Source of the DNA: Trissonchulus latispiculum
Lineage: Eukaryota; Nematoda; Enoplea; Enoplida; Ironidae
DNA: 64,000 nucleotides
NCBI GenBank assembly: GCA_030248195.1
Contig: JASAND010020375.1
Location: 1 to 64,000, forward strand
Direction of reading: 5' to 3'
Positions 1 through 9,599 of the stretch are shown piece after piece. The first letter of the stretch is position 1; each line of letters starts with the position of its first letter. The notes beneath the pieces are model-generated. The model did no database searches. It was not told the origin of the DNA and saw only the letters and a program-made list of their open reading frames with translations. Both the position numbers and the translations under genes were made by a program.

Positions 1-1160
1 TTGACCAATGGTCAAACCCCCTTAAACTTCGTTATTCAGCGTTTTCGTTGGGGGCATATATAGAAAATCGACTATGGTCGTTTCAATGGGCGTATTGTCG
101 AAACCGACGGAAGTGACCACTGGTCACTACGGTCTAGGTGGCCTATTGACCACTGGTCAAACCCCAAAACAACGTTTTTCTGCGCTTTGGTTGGGGGCAT
201 ATATAGTAAATCGACTGTGCTCGTTTCAATGGGCATATTTTCGATTCCGACGGAAGTGACCACTGGTCAAACCCCCTAAAACAGCGTTTTTCGGCGTTTT
301 GGTTGGAGGCATATATAGTAAATCGACTATGCTCGTTTCAATGGGCATATTGTCGAAACCGACGGAAGTGACCACTGGTCACTATGGTCTAGGTGGCCTA
401 TTGACCACTGGTCAAACCCCTTAAAACAGCGTTTTTCGGCGATTTGGTTGGATGCATATATAGTAAATCGACTATGCTCGTTTCAATGGGCATATTTTCG
501 AAACCGACGGAAGTGACCACTGGTCTAGGTGTCCTATTGACCACTGGTCAATCCCCCTAAAACAGCGTTTTTCGGCGTTTTGGTTGGAGGCATATATAGT
601 AAATCGACTATGCTCGTTTCAATGGGCATATTGTCGAAACCGACGGAAGTGACCACTGGTCACTACGGTCTAGGTGGCCTATTGACCACTGGTCAAACCC
701 CCTAAAACAGCGTTTTTCGGCGTTTTGGTTGGAGGCATATATAGTAAATCGACTATGCTCGTTTCAATGGGCATATTGTCGAAACCGACAGAAATGACCA
801 CTGGTCACTACGGTCTAGGTGGCCTATTGACCAGTGGTCAAACCCCTTAAAACAGCGTTTTTCGGCGATTTGGTTGGATGCATATATAGAAAATCGACTA
901 TGCACGTTTCAATGGGCATATTTTCGAAACCGACGGAAGTGACCACTGGTCTAGGTGGCCTATTGACCACTGGTCAAACCCCAAAACAACGTTTTTCTGC
1001 GGTTTGGTTGGGGGCATATATAGTAAATCGACTGTGCTCGTTTCAATGGGCATATTTTCGAAACCGACGGAAGTGACCACTGGTCACTACGGTCTAGGTG
1101 GCCTATTGACCACTGGTCAAACCCCCTGGAACAGCGTTTTTCGGCGTTGTGGTTGGGGGA
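1..1160. repeat. Satellite-like tandem array, about 8 units of 112-145 bp
   Basis: The word GCATATATAG recurs at about 54, 197, 309, 454, 590, 735, 880 and 1014, giving spacings of 143, 112, 145, 136, 145, 145 and 134. Each unit carries a TCGTTTCAATGGGCATAT block, an AACAGCGTTTTTCGGCG block and one or two copies of TGACCACTGGTCA, which is palindromic around one central base. The array begins before the window. Short ORFs in it are by-products of the repeat and are not genes. Confidence 0.95.
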
Positions 1161-1187
1161 CCTTACACTACCAAAAATTGGATAAGG

Positions 1188-1937
1188 ACAAGTAGGAAAA
1201 ATGCTCCTTGCAGTCGCATGAAAAAGTTAATATGAGCTATTATGGCCAACAACATTTAAACGTGCTGAGGACAAGATTTAAAATGTTTAATATGGCCAAC
1301 ATCTAAATAAGTAGAGGACAAGATGTAAACGTCTAACATGAGCCGCTACGTTTCTCTTGGGCTCATATTGACGCAAATGAAATGGCTAATATATTTTTTA
1401 TATACAAAGGCTTTCTTCAGATAGTCAAAAGGTTAGAACGGTTTGCATATGCAAGGATGGTATGGCTGGATGAAATCTCACTAGGTAAGTATATATCGTC
1501 TGTGACAGTTCTAATTTTTATTGCCTTATTCTGGTTTATATTGGTTGCTTTTGTTAATTTATATACATGTATATACATACGTATATTGAGATCTAGAAGC
1601 AACGTCGAAAAACAAACAAATGTTTTGAAGCGAAGTTGAAAAATCAGGCAATTCTGATTTTTGCTTAAAACGTATGCGCCAGTATTAATATTCAGTCTTT
1701 TCTGGCTAAGTTTAACATTGTCTGTTTAGAGGACACGTACCACAGGCGTAACCAAAGTGAGCGTCAATATGAGCCCAAGAGAAACGTAGCGGCTCATGTT
1801 ACATCTTGTCCTCTACTTATTTAGATGTTGGCTCATATTAAACATTTTAAATCTTGTCCTCAGCACGTTTAAATGTTGGCCATAATAGCTCATATTAACT
1901 TTTTCATGCGACTGCAAGGAGCATTTTTCCTACTTGT
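1188..1937. mobile_element. Non-autonomous DNA transposon with about 185-bp terminal inverted repeats
   Basis: The left arm (1188 to about 1375) is repeated inverted at about 1752-1937. It begins ACAAGTAGGAAAAATGCTCC and includes the words GAGGACAAGAT and GGGCTCATATTGACGC. The roughly 380-bp centre has one ATG ORF (1382-1639, 85 aa, one hydrophobic stretch) that resembles no transposase I know and is probably chance. No clear TSD was seen. The element lies directly against the end of the satellite array. Confidence 0.85.
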
Positions 1938-3233
1938 TTAATTAATAGACTCTATTAAGCACACGTTATGTGTTTATTTAAGGTTTCCTGTTAATGGTTT
2001 TAATGGTTACAAAATATTCAATTTTGAAAAATGGGTTTTTCCCGCCAACTCTAGGTCACCCTCAGATCGCACCGGAGGGGTTAGAGCAGTGTGGCATATA
2101 TCATCATGAAGCGCAACAGATGCCCTACACATACATACACACATACAATCCGCCTTGGTCTAGGTCTTTCCAGTAAAGTTTGTCAAATTTCGACACTTGG
2201 ACGGACCAATATTTTAGAAAGTTTCTAAGTTCCCCAAAATTTGCAGGGGAGCAGCGGGACTGCGACAATAGTTCAGCCTCTAGGGTTATTTGGATGCTCT
2301 TCAAGATCGAAACCGAAACCCCTAAATTATCGATTTTTTGACATTTTAGTCACTGTTCGGCCGAAAATCAAGGGGGGCGGGGTGGTAGGTAGCGAAATCT
2401 GAAAATCTGAAAAACCGGAAAATTGTCATTTTGGTGAGAGGGAGATCGTAGACCCCCACACCCTCCCTAACACATCTATGTTTCAAAAGCGAAAATTTCG
2501 TTAAAATTCTTTAACTGTTAATTTTCACTACATTGATTTAAAATTTTATGTTTTCAAAAAGCTTCCGGTCTCAGTGCGAAACCGAGACTTTTAAATGAGC
2601 GAGACCGAGACCAGGGTACCGAGACCGAGACTGGCCAAGTCTCGGCTTTTGGGCTAGACCGAGACGCACAACCCCGACAAAGTATATATACAGTATATAC
2701 TCCGCGCGCGAAGTGTAACACATGGCGAAATCGTCAAGTTGATGATACTTCGTGTGCTACGTAATTGCTACATTCGTGAACATTAGCGAAAAAGGAGAGT
2801 AGTTTACGAAAATCGTCGACTTGACGATTTCGTCAACCGTTACCCTTCTCGTGCAGGGTACTGTATATACGTGTGGCGCCATTTTTTAAGAAAATACGCA
2901 AAATATTATGGGGCACTGCGCCACGATCCGCAAAATGTTCGGGCGAAAAGAATCCAGCCACATCCTCAAATTTACCAAATCCCAGCTGACTGTACCCACT
3001 CAAATTTTTCTTCTGGTCCCATTCGAAATTTCCTGAAAAATTAAAGTTAGACTTATTTTTGTAAAAAATGACCAGTTTAGAAATATTGCTTTGTTATGTC
3101 CTAGACTTACATATTTCCTGTTTCAGAGAATCAAAATGTCCTCAACGTTTCACAACTGCCTGGTCATGGTATTCAAAATTTAAATATACGTACATATACA
3201 TTCTGTTTATATTTTGTTTTGACATAATTCTTC
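1938..3233. other. Non-coding stretch
   Basis: No gene seen. It holds GACCGAGAC-rich repeat sequence around 2565-2670, probably the end of an old element. A perfect 14-bp inverted repeat (CGAAATCGTCAAGT near 2726, complement near 2824) is separated by about 85 bp. Confidence 0.6.
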
Positions 3234-3632
3234 ATGTCTGGTCAGCAGGAAAAATCAGCCGGCCAAAAACTGGACTTTTGCTGCAGCGTTTGCGGTTTCT
3301 CACAGCTGTGCGATTATTATGGTACTCAGCCTGCCTTCTGTAGACCTATCGGGTTCGTGGAACCCTGCTACGTGCTACGAGATCCCTTTTGTGCCCCGCA
3401 TGACCGGATGCCAGCAACCAGCTACCTGTTGATTGGGGGCTGCTGCGACACCTGCGCTGGCCAGGTGTGCGCTAGCGCCGAGTGTAGCCTGGTTTGGACC
3501 ACCCACCGCTACTGTGCCAGATGCGCCCCGGCTGCCCTTCCCGGCCCCGTCACCGGTCTGCCGCCTCAGCTTCGCAAAGATGTGGCTAAGCTGAAAAAGC
3601 TGGAAGATACTAGTGACACTTCTGTGATGTAA
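3234..3632 (+). CDS. CDPF1: CDPF1-like cysteine-rich DPF-motif protein
   Basis: An intact 132-residue ORF from ATG at 3234 to TAA at 3630-3632. The family hallmark is visible: a paired-cysteine N-terminus (DFCCSVCG, about residue 15), the CYVLRDPF motif (about residues 45-52) that gives the DPF name, then GGCCDTC, a CASAECSLVW block and RYCARCAP. A charged tail contains LPPQLRKDVAKLKKLE. Family members are around 120 residues, so this copy looks complete. The cysteine pattern suggests zinc binding, but the family's role is not established. The coding part is a single exon. It is much richer in GC than its surroundings, as expected for real coding sequence. A 5' UTR intron upstream of the ATG is possible. 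Identification is by recognition of the motif order, not by a search. Confidence 0.88.
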   Translation: MSGQQEKSAGQKLDFCCSVCGFSQLCDYYGTQPAFCRPIGFVEPCYVLRDPFCAPHDRMPATSYLLIGGCCDTCAGQVCASAECSLVWTTHRYCARCAPAALPGPVTGLPPQLRKDVAKLKKLEDTSDTSVM

Positions 3633-4132
3633 TTTAGAGCTTTTTTTACGATTTTTATGTGTTTGTGCTATGCTACTCAGTGTATATATTTTTTTACAGA
3701 GGGGTCCCCCCCGAAATTGACCCCTTCCGTCCCCGGGAAAAAATCTCTAGAAAATACCCTGGCTATTGAAGCTGTGAGGCTTTTCTTATTTGGAATGTCA
3801 GGAAGAAATAATGAAAAATGCCTGCCTGCAGTCACTACGTAAGTGCTTCTTAATATCATATAAAATCTCAGCAAGAAATGCCCTTTAGAAATTCGGTTAG
3901 TTTTACACATTGTATATACCTATTCCATTGGCATTTAAATTTGCTCTGAAAAACCGCTCTTTTCAGAAAGCCACAGGTTACAGTGCTTATTCAGGCGAGA
4001 TATTTTTCTGAAAGCTTCCGAAAGTCAGAGGGCAGGGCATTTGGGTGAAGGGGCAACAATTTACTGACAGCTATGCTAAAACTGCGCTATTTTTAGCATC
4101 CACTATAAACTTGTATATCACAAAAGCATATA
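3633..4132. other. 3' flank of the CDPF1-like gene
   Basis: No further gene seen. A short stretch at about 3700-3765 (TTTTTTACAG then a C-run, GAAATTGACCCC and CGGGAAAAAATC) matches the ends of G/C-tract elements elsewhere in the window, such as near 14.7 and 15.0 kb, so it is probably an element remnant. Confidence 0.5.
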
Positions 4133-4398
4133 ACAAAAGAAAACGGAGGGTTGGTTAATGCTATTACTAAATAAAAATAAAATATTAATGGATATCACAA
4201 AAGCATATAAATTTACCTGTAGATAAGTGCCAGAGGATATTGAATAATGGATCTAAGCCTATCCAGATTATCAACCACAACCAGAAAATGAATAGCCAAA
4301 TCAAAATGCGAACTAAATATGAATTAAAATAAAAGTGCAGACAATGTGATATATATACTACTTAAAGCAGAAGACTCACTAAAAAAGTTTTTTAAAAA
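4133..4398 (-). repeat. Left direct terminal repeat (pseudo-LTR) of the Penelope-like element
   Basis: About 266 bp starting ACAAAAGAAAACGGAGGG and ending in CTCACTAAAAAAG. The same sequence, same orientation, is found on the other side of the retroelement ORF in three pieces (8319-8382, 9022-9180, 9550-9599). Direct repeats of this kind (pLTRs) are typical of Penelope-like elements. The left copy is uninterrupted, so it shows the original sequence. Confidence 0.8.
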
Positions 4399-5136
4399 AC
4401 TAGCGAAAGTAAAGAATTGTGAAAGGTGTACCTTTGTACTTGAAATTTAGTTAATTTTAAAGAAAAAGTTTATAACACAATAAGCGAATAATGGAAATGG
4501 GATTTTCAGTGAATCGAGGAAACTTTCATAATTGGTCAAAGTCTTTCGGCCCTAATCCCTCAGGCCCTGACCAATCATGATAGCATAACATTGAGGAATA
4601 GGCCTATACTTATTATAGGCCAGGGCGGGATTAGGACCACTATACTCATCATCAGAGAGATCCAGTACTAAGAAATTGAATTTTTATAAATGCATTTAGA
4701 AATAAATTTGTATGTACTGGTTAGGCCAGCCCCTCCGCAGAGGAACCTGAGTATTACGGTCGAAATCCTACCCGAAGTAATATTAGTATCTGGCGTGTCT
4801 GAATTAGCAGTAAAACATTGAGTAGTTACACATGCCAGTAGATGACTGCTTATAGTTTAACAGGACCACAAAGTGAACATAACAATATGTCGGGCGACAG
4901 TGCCCATTGGGGGCCTAAGCCCAAGTTACAAGAGGCAAAAGCCCAAGTTACAAAGGGGCCTAAGCCCAAGTTACAAAGGGGGCCGAAGCCCAAGTTGCAG
5001 GAGTTAGTTTGATAGTGCAGAAATTGTTAGTATGCATAATTGGATAATACAAAAACAAAGAAACACCAAGAAATTGGAAATAAATTAAGTTCATACACAA
5101 ATAGGTTATTTGATGGACTAGTATATTTTACTAGAA
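4399..5136 (-). other. 3' untranslated region of the Penelope-like element with hairpin and tandem repeat
   Basis: Lies downstream of the ORF stop on the minus strand. Around 4543-4636 a long imperfect hairpin is evident: TCGGCCCTAATCCC pairs with GGGATTAGGACC, and CAGGCCCTGACC pairs with GGCCAGGGC. At 4912-4998 there are four imperfect copies of a roughly 23-nt unit (GGGCCTAAGCCCAAGTTACAA). No ORF. Confidence 0.6.
4912..4998. repeat. Four-copy 23-nt tandem repeat in the retroelement 3' region
   Basis: Four consecutive copies of (G)GGGCCTAAGCCCAAGTTACAA with one to four substitutions each. Short tandem repeats near the 3' end are common in non-LTR and Penelope-like elements. Confidence 0.85.
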
Positions 5137-8046
5137 CTATTTCTGCTTAAATTGACTATTGAACTGCAGTCGACATTCCTTTACTTGTAGGAATTTATCC
5201 ATAACAATGGTACTACTATTTGCCGAACTTCTTATCATACTATTAATACTTCTTTTTGAGTACCCCCTATTTTGCAGTTCGTGTTTAAGTTTGATTAGCG
5301 CTGCCAGAAAATCAATAAATTTAGTACAAATGATTCCTATACGTTCAACCTGGCACTTTACTGTATTTACTATTACTCTAGGAGATATGTATGAACTAGA
5401 CGCCGGAAATTTATTGATTGCAAATGGGAAATCATCTCTTTTATCATATAGCTTAGTTATAAATACATTGTTTTCAATTTGTATGCTTAAATCTAAAACA
5501 TCGGCTGCTTGGCTGCTACTATTAACTTTATTTAATTCCAGTTCTGCAGAATACATATGGGGTTTTATTCTATCAAATATATTTTTATCATTTATTAAAG
5601 TCATATCATCTATGTATCTAAATGTATTTTCAAGCTCTATATTATCGTTATTATGCTTATTTTTAGTTATGTAATCAAATTCCATTTGGTGTAAAACTAA
5701 ATTAGCAATATTAGGTGCAGCGTTACTACCCATAGGAATACCAATTATTTGTCTGAAAACGAAGTTACCACAAGTGAAGTATAGGTTGTTCAATAAAAAT
5801 TTTATATGATTCATAAGAGATACATATGTTAGTGTATTATCTTTTTCCTTGCCATAGCCCCAACGCATTCCCATATACGTTAGGTGCATGGGATTTCTCA
5901 TAGTTGAGTATAATAATTTATCCATACACGAGATTATAGTTTCGTGCTTAAGATTTGTATATAATGTGGTAAAGTCATATGTATTTATTGATGTAGCCAT
6001 TTTATTATTATTAATTCTATTAATAGTATTAATTATAGATGTGTTATTATCAATTATCCAATATGGATTACACTTACAGGCTGCCTTTAATGTCCTACCA
6101 TACCTTTCCCTGCTTATTTTTATTAAAGCTAATGCCTTATCTATAAGTACCGATAAAGGTTTAGTTATAGCGTTTTTACTAGCAATTATCGTGCGAAACT
6201 TTATAGGGCTTTTATGGAATTTAGGTATTAGATAAATGTAAGGTAGGCCCGTCAGAGACTGATCATTTATGTTATGCTCTAGGTAGTAAGCTTTAATTAC
6301 ACCAATTATATCCTGCTGCGTATCGTTAATACAGCTATAAGTACTGGCATTGTTACCATTTATAACTCCTAATTCTTTGAGGACTAGATATATATAATAA
6401 TTTTTACATATAATTGCTATGTTTTGGTTAGCTTTATCTACTGGGCAGAATACATATTTATCATGCAAAGTATTTAAGGTATGTTTAAAGTCATTGATGT
6501 TAATATCATTTATCAAATTATGATTATACGTTGATTCTATGCTATCATATACTTTATCTAGCACTTTATCTATCCATTTATTTAATAAATATTTGTCCCA
6601 CTTATACTTTCTATGTAGCTTATTAACATAATTCAATAAAGACGATTTAGCTAAATTATATATTTTATCTTTGGTAATATTCCTACGGATTCTATATTTA
6701 GGTCCCAGAGCTACTATATTAGATACCGTTTCATTATTTAACACCCTTAAATCACCAGTGACTACATGATTATGGTGTGGATCTGCGAAACTAGTATTAA
6801 CACAGTCACATATCAATTTGTTATTGTTATATTTATCAAGAAACTCTTCTACGTTAAGTTCATCTATAGTCTGTCTATAATTATAGATTAAACTACCAAC
6901 CGGCTTATCATATTTATAGAACACTTGAGGGTTATAAGGTTTAGTTTTATTTTTACTTATAGGCCAATCATTTTTACATGAATTAAATATTTTATTCATA
7001 TTAATTTTATCAATACAATAGTTATAGTCCAATACTATGCACTCACGTTTACTCTTTTTATTACTATCATGCGTACGTTTGATCAAATTAAGTTTGCCTT
7101 CACACATATCTCTAATTAGCTCGTATTTACTATGATTTATATTTAATTCATTTATACGAATTATTTGTTTAATTTGCACTTTATTAGCCTTATTAACACA
7201 ATCATAGATATGTTTATTGCTAACATTATCTAAATACAAATCACTAATGTCATCAACTGTTATTCTATTTACCGATTTATTTACACGATTTGTTTTAACT
7301 CTATTTTTTATATGTTGTTCCTTAAGCAACATATTTTCATACGTACTTACCTTGACATCCTCTCCTTTTAAGAAATCATTCAGACCATACGGATATTTGG
7401 TTTTAAGTTTACGTATCCAATACATTTCACGTTGTCTTCTATTTGAATTATTAACTTTACTATCCTGCCTATCTGCTATTTTTTCTATGATTTGAATTTT
7501 AAAGGATACGCACTTACCCATATTAAAATGAGTGGCTAAGCGTTTACAATTAGATTTAAAAGGATTTTTTATACTACACATGTGTTCTGAAGCTGTTTGC
7601 TTCAGCTTTCGACCGGTTTCACCAACATATTGTAATCCACAGTTATCGCAGGTGATTAAATAAACAACATTTACAGATTCACAGGTAACTGAAGTATCAT
7701 TTCCACTACGTATGTTATATATGTTATTATTATAGTATCCGTTAAAAGTACTACCTGTTTTATAAATATTACAAACTCTACACCGTCTTTTATTACATGT
7801 CTGTCCCATACAGGCATACGCACTATCATCACTATTTAAGTGGTTGCATTCCGCTACATCGTTATTATTGCAAGTGTTACTTGAAAAGCACACTATCCTC
7901 GATGCCCGGTTGTTAGAGCGTTCCGAGGCCGAATCCGAAAGAGCACCAGTTGGGCTTATATTCTCTCCCCGCGATACCGAGCCCATGGGAGCATTATTCA
8001 TATGTGGACTTGTCATAATTAAAGTAAGTAATACCGACAGGATCAT
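5137..8046 (-). CDS. Penelope-like retroelement polyprotein, N-terminal GIY-YIG plus reverse transcriptase
   Basis: An uninterrupted 969-residue ORF (ATG at 8046, TAG at 5137). About residues 79-97 form a cysteine cluster (C-x4-C-x4-C-x2-C). A GIY-YIG nuclease-like domain follows: VVYLITC (about 127-133), a second Cys three residues on, QYVGET (139-144), then GRKLKQTASEH. The position normally held by the catalytic Arg is Thr151 (codon ACA). A long basic linker precedes the reverse transcriptase: FCPVDKANQN, LIPKFHKSPIKFRTI, YTNLKHETI, GIPMGSNAAP and the catalytic YIDD at about 811-814. A nuclease placed before the RT is the permuted order known for the Naiad/Chlamys clade of Penelope-like elements; canonical Penelope has it C-terminal. 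The ORF is intact, so the copy is young or recently silenced. Direct terminal repeats flank it. Nuclease activity is doubtful because of Thr151. Confidence 0.92.
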   Translation of the reverse strand: MILSVLLTLIMTSPHMNNAPMGSVSRGENISPTGALSDSASERSNNRASRIVCFSSNTCNNNDVAECNHLNSDDSAYACMGQTCNKRRCRVCNIYKTGSTFNGYYNNNIYNIRSGNDTSVTCESVNVVYLITCDNCGLQYVGETGRKLKQTASEHMCSIKNPFKSNCKRLATHFNMGKCVSFKIQIIEKIADRQDSKVNNSNRRQREMYWIRKLKTKYPYGLNDFLKGEDVKVSTYENMLLKEQHIKNRVKTNRVNKSVNRITVDDISDLYLDNVSNKHIYDCVNKANKVQIKQIIRINELNINHSKYELIRDMCEGKLNLIKRTHDSNKKSKRECIVLDYNYCIDKINMNKIFNSCKNDWPISKNKTKPYNPQVFYKYDKPVGSLIYNYRQTIDELNVEEFLDKYNNNKLICDCVNTSFADPHHNHVVTGDLRVLNNETVSNIVALGPKYRIRRNITKDKIYNLAKSSLLNYVNKLHRKYKWDKYLLNKWIDKVLDKVYDSIESTYNHNLINDININDFKHTLNTLHDKYVFCPVDKANQNIAIICKNYYIYLVLKELGVINGNNASTYSCINDTQQDIIGVIKAYYLEHNINDQSLTGLPYIYLIPKFHKSPIKFRTIIASKNAITKPLSVLIDKALALIKISRERYGRTLKAACKCNPYWIIDNNTSIINTINRINNNKMATSINTYDFTTLYTNLKHETIISCMDKLLYSTMRNPMHLTYMGMRWGYGKEKDNTLTYVSLMNHIKFLLNNLYFTCGNFVFRQIIGIPMGSNAAPNIANLVLHQMEFDYITKNKHNNDNIELENTFRYIDDMTLINDKNIFDRIKPHMYSAELELNKVNSSSQAADVLDLSIQIENNVFITKLYDKRDDFPFAINKFPASSSYISPRVIVNTVKCQVERIGIICTKFIDFLAALIKLKHELQNRGYSKRSINSMIRSSANSSTIVMDKFLQVKECRLQFNSQFKQK

Positions 8047-8318
8047 GCGTTCAGGTCCATTTTGTAGTCTTTAATCGTTTGTTTGGGCATCGGGAAAGTG
8101 TATGCATACCTTTAACTACAATTACCCGAACCAATAAGAACATCTGGCCTACAATACCAAACGAAACAAGAATCTAATAAACAACATTAAAGTTATCCCT
8201 TAGCGTATGCGGGAGGTATTGAGTGATAATCCAAAATAAGCGCGGATAAACCACGCTCAGCCAGAGCCCCAGGGGAAGAGCAGGCTCAAGGGCCACAAGG
8301 GGCAAAGGCTGAAAATGA
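8047..8318 (-). other. 5' leader region of the Penelope-like element
   Basis: About 270 bp between the ORF start and the right terminal repeat. No ORF extends the protein further upstream. It probably holds the 5' UTR and promoter; no motif stands out. Confidence 0.5.
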
Positions 8319-8382
8319 CAAAAGAAAACGGAGGGTTGGTTAATGCTATTACTAAATAAAAATAAAATATTAATGGATATAT
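8319..8382 (-). repeat. Right pseudo-LTR of the Penelope-like element, fragment 1
   Basis: Matches 4133-4196 nearly base for base (ACAAAAGAAAACGGAGGG through ATTAATGGATAT). The match then breaks into unrelated DNA and resumes at about 9022. Confidence 0.8.
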
Positions 8383-9021
8383 AAGTCCCCCGGGGGGTGA
8401 ATGGAATGAGCTGATATGCTGCATTCTCCCCTCATGAGCCGGGTCCTGCGAATACCTGGCCTGTATATATTATATACGTACTCTGAAAATAGTGCTCTGA
8501 AATGTAGTTATATATTCATGACTTTGGAGTCTACGTATTTATTCTGTTAAAGTAAATCTAAACTCCTATATATACTCACTAATATTTATAGTCATGGTCA
8601 GGTAATCGTGGCTCATGATGGATTTAGTTCCCACGAGATAACTGGGGTAGGTAGGTGAGCTATGCAGCATATCAACGCCAGGGGACAACTTAGAAAAACT
8701 AAGTTGTTGATTGCACTTGTTCGGGGGCACTTGAGCTAGTAGTACCTACATATAATTCGTTTTCTTGTGCTGTATGGCGTTTTGTATTCCTCTTTTTGCG
8801 TTTCGCTTTATGGCATTTGGGATTTGTACCGAATGCTATTCTGTTGGTGTGAATAGTAGGGCCTAGGGGCGAACAAGTGCAATCATAGAGGTGGGTCCAC
8901 AGTGCTCCTCTTGATACTTTTGCGCACATATACATTACGTATACGTATATTTGCGTGTCTTTTGCACTTGAACTGATATAGCACTGTGGGGCGGTTGTTC
9001 ATTCCATTCCCTTGATCCCTT
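8383..9021. mobile_element. About 640-bp insertion splitting the right pseudo-LTR
   Basis: Absent from the uninterrupted left repeat, where GGATAT runs straight into CACAAAAGC. The ends share only an imperfect inverted word (GAATGGAATGA near 8400, TTCATTCCATTCC near 9000). A 15-bp inverted pair (TGATTGCACTTGTTC near 8709, complement near 8871) lies inside. No transposase ORF. Type unknown. Confidence 0.65.
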
Positions 9022-9180
9022 GATCACAAAAGCATATAAATTTACCTGTAGATAAGTGCCAGAGGATATTGAATAATGGATCTAAGCCTATCCAGATTAT
9101 CAACCACAACCAGAAAATGAATAGCCAAATCAAAATGCGAACTAAATATGAATTAAAATAAAAGTGCAGGCAATGTGATA
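9022..9180 (-). repeat. Right pseudo-LTR, fragment 2
   Basis: Matches 4193-4352 almost exactly (CACAAAAGCATATAAATTTACC through GTGCAGnCAATGTGATA). Interrupted at 9181 by the G-tract element. Confidence 0.85.
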
Positions 9181-9549
9181 CTGGCATTTTTTTAGGGTTT
9201 TGAAAGTGGGGGGGGGCTTCCGAAAAGTGGAGGGGGGGCGAGCCAAAAGTAAAATATACCGAAATTTTTAGCGAAAAATTAGCATTTTTAAGGTAAAAAC
9301 GCAAAAAATCGCTGTTTTTAAGCTTAAAATGAGCTTATAAGTCCATAAATTAGCTAAAAATTGAGAAAATTTTTGAAAAGTTGACCTCAAAAACCTAATT
9401 TTTTGACACTTTTGGGCGACCCCCAAAAAAGTGGGTGGGGGCTTGCCGAAAAGTGGGGGGGGGGCGAAAGTGGGGGGGGGGGGCTCCGAAAAGTGGAGGG
9501 GGGAACCGAAAAGTGGGGGGGGCCACCCCCCCCACTAAAAAAATGCCAG
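9181..9549. mobile_element. G-tract MITE, family A copy 1
   Basis: Bounded by the inverted ends CTGGCATTTTTTTAG and CTAAAAAAATGCCAG. A 6-bp target duplication GTGATA sits at 9175-9180 and 9550-9555. The insertion is proven by the uninterrupted left pseudo-LTR at about 4352. The interior has long G runs and the repeated word GAAAAGTGGGGG. No credible ORF. Confidence 0.92.
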
Positions 9550-9599
9550 GTGATATATATACTACTTAAAGCAGAAGACTCACTAAAAAAGCTTTTTAA
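9550..9599 (-). repeat. Right pseudo-LTR, fragment 3
   Basis: GTGATATATATACTACTTAAAGC... to CTCACTAAAAAAG, matching 4347-4398. It completes the right terminal repeat. Confidence 0.8.

Noticed and set aside
1382..1639. 85-aa ORF with a hydrophobic segment
   Set aside because: It lies in the centre of a TIR element, has no recognisable family, and the region is AT-rich; probably chance.
5159..7495. Plus-strand ORFs of 92-171 codons over the retroelement
   Set aside because: They are shadows of the 969-codon minus-strand ORF.
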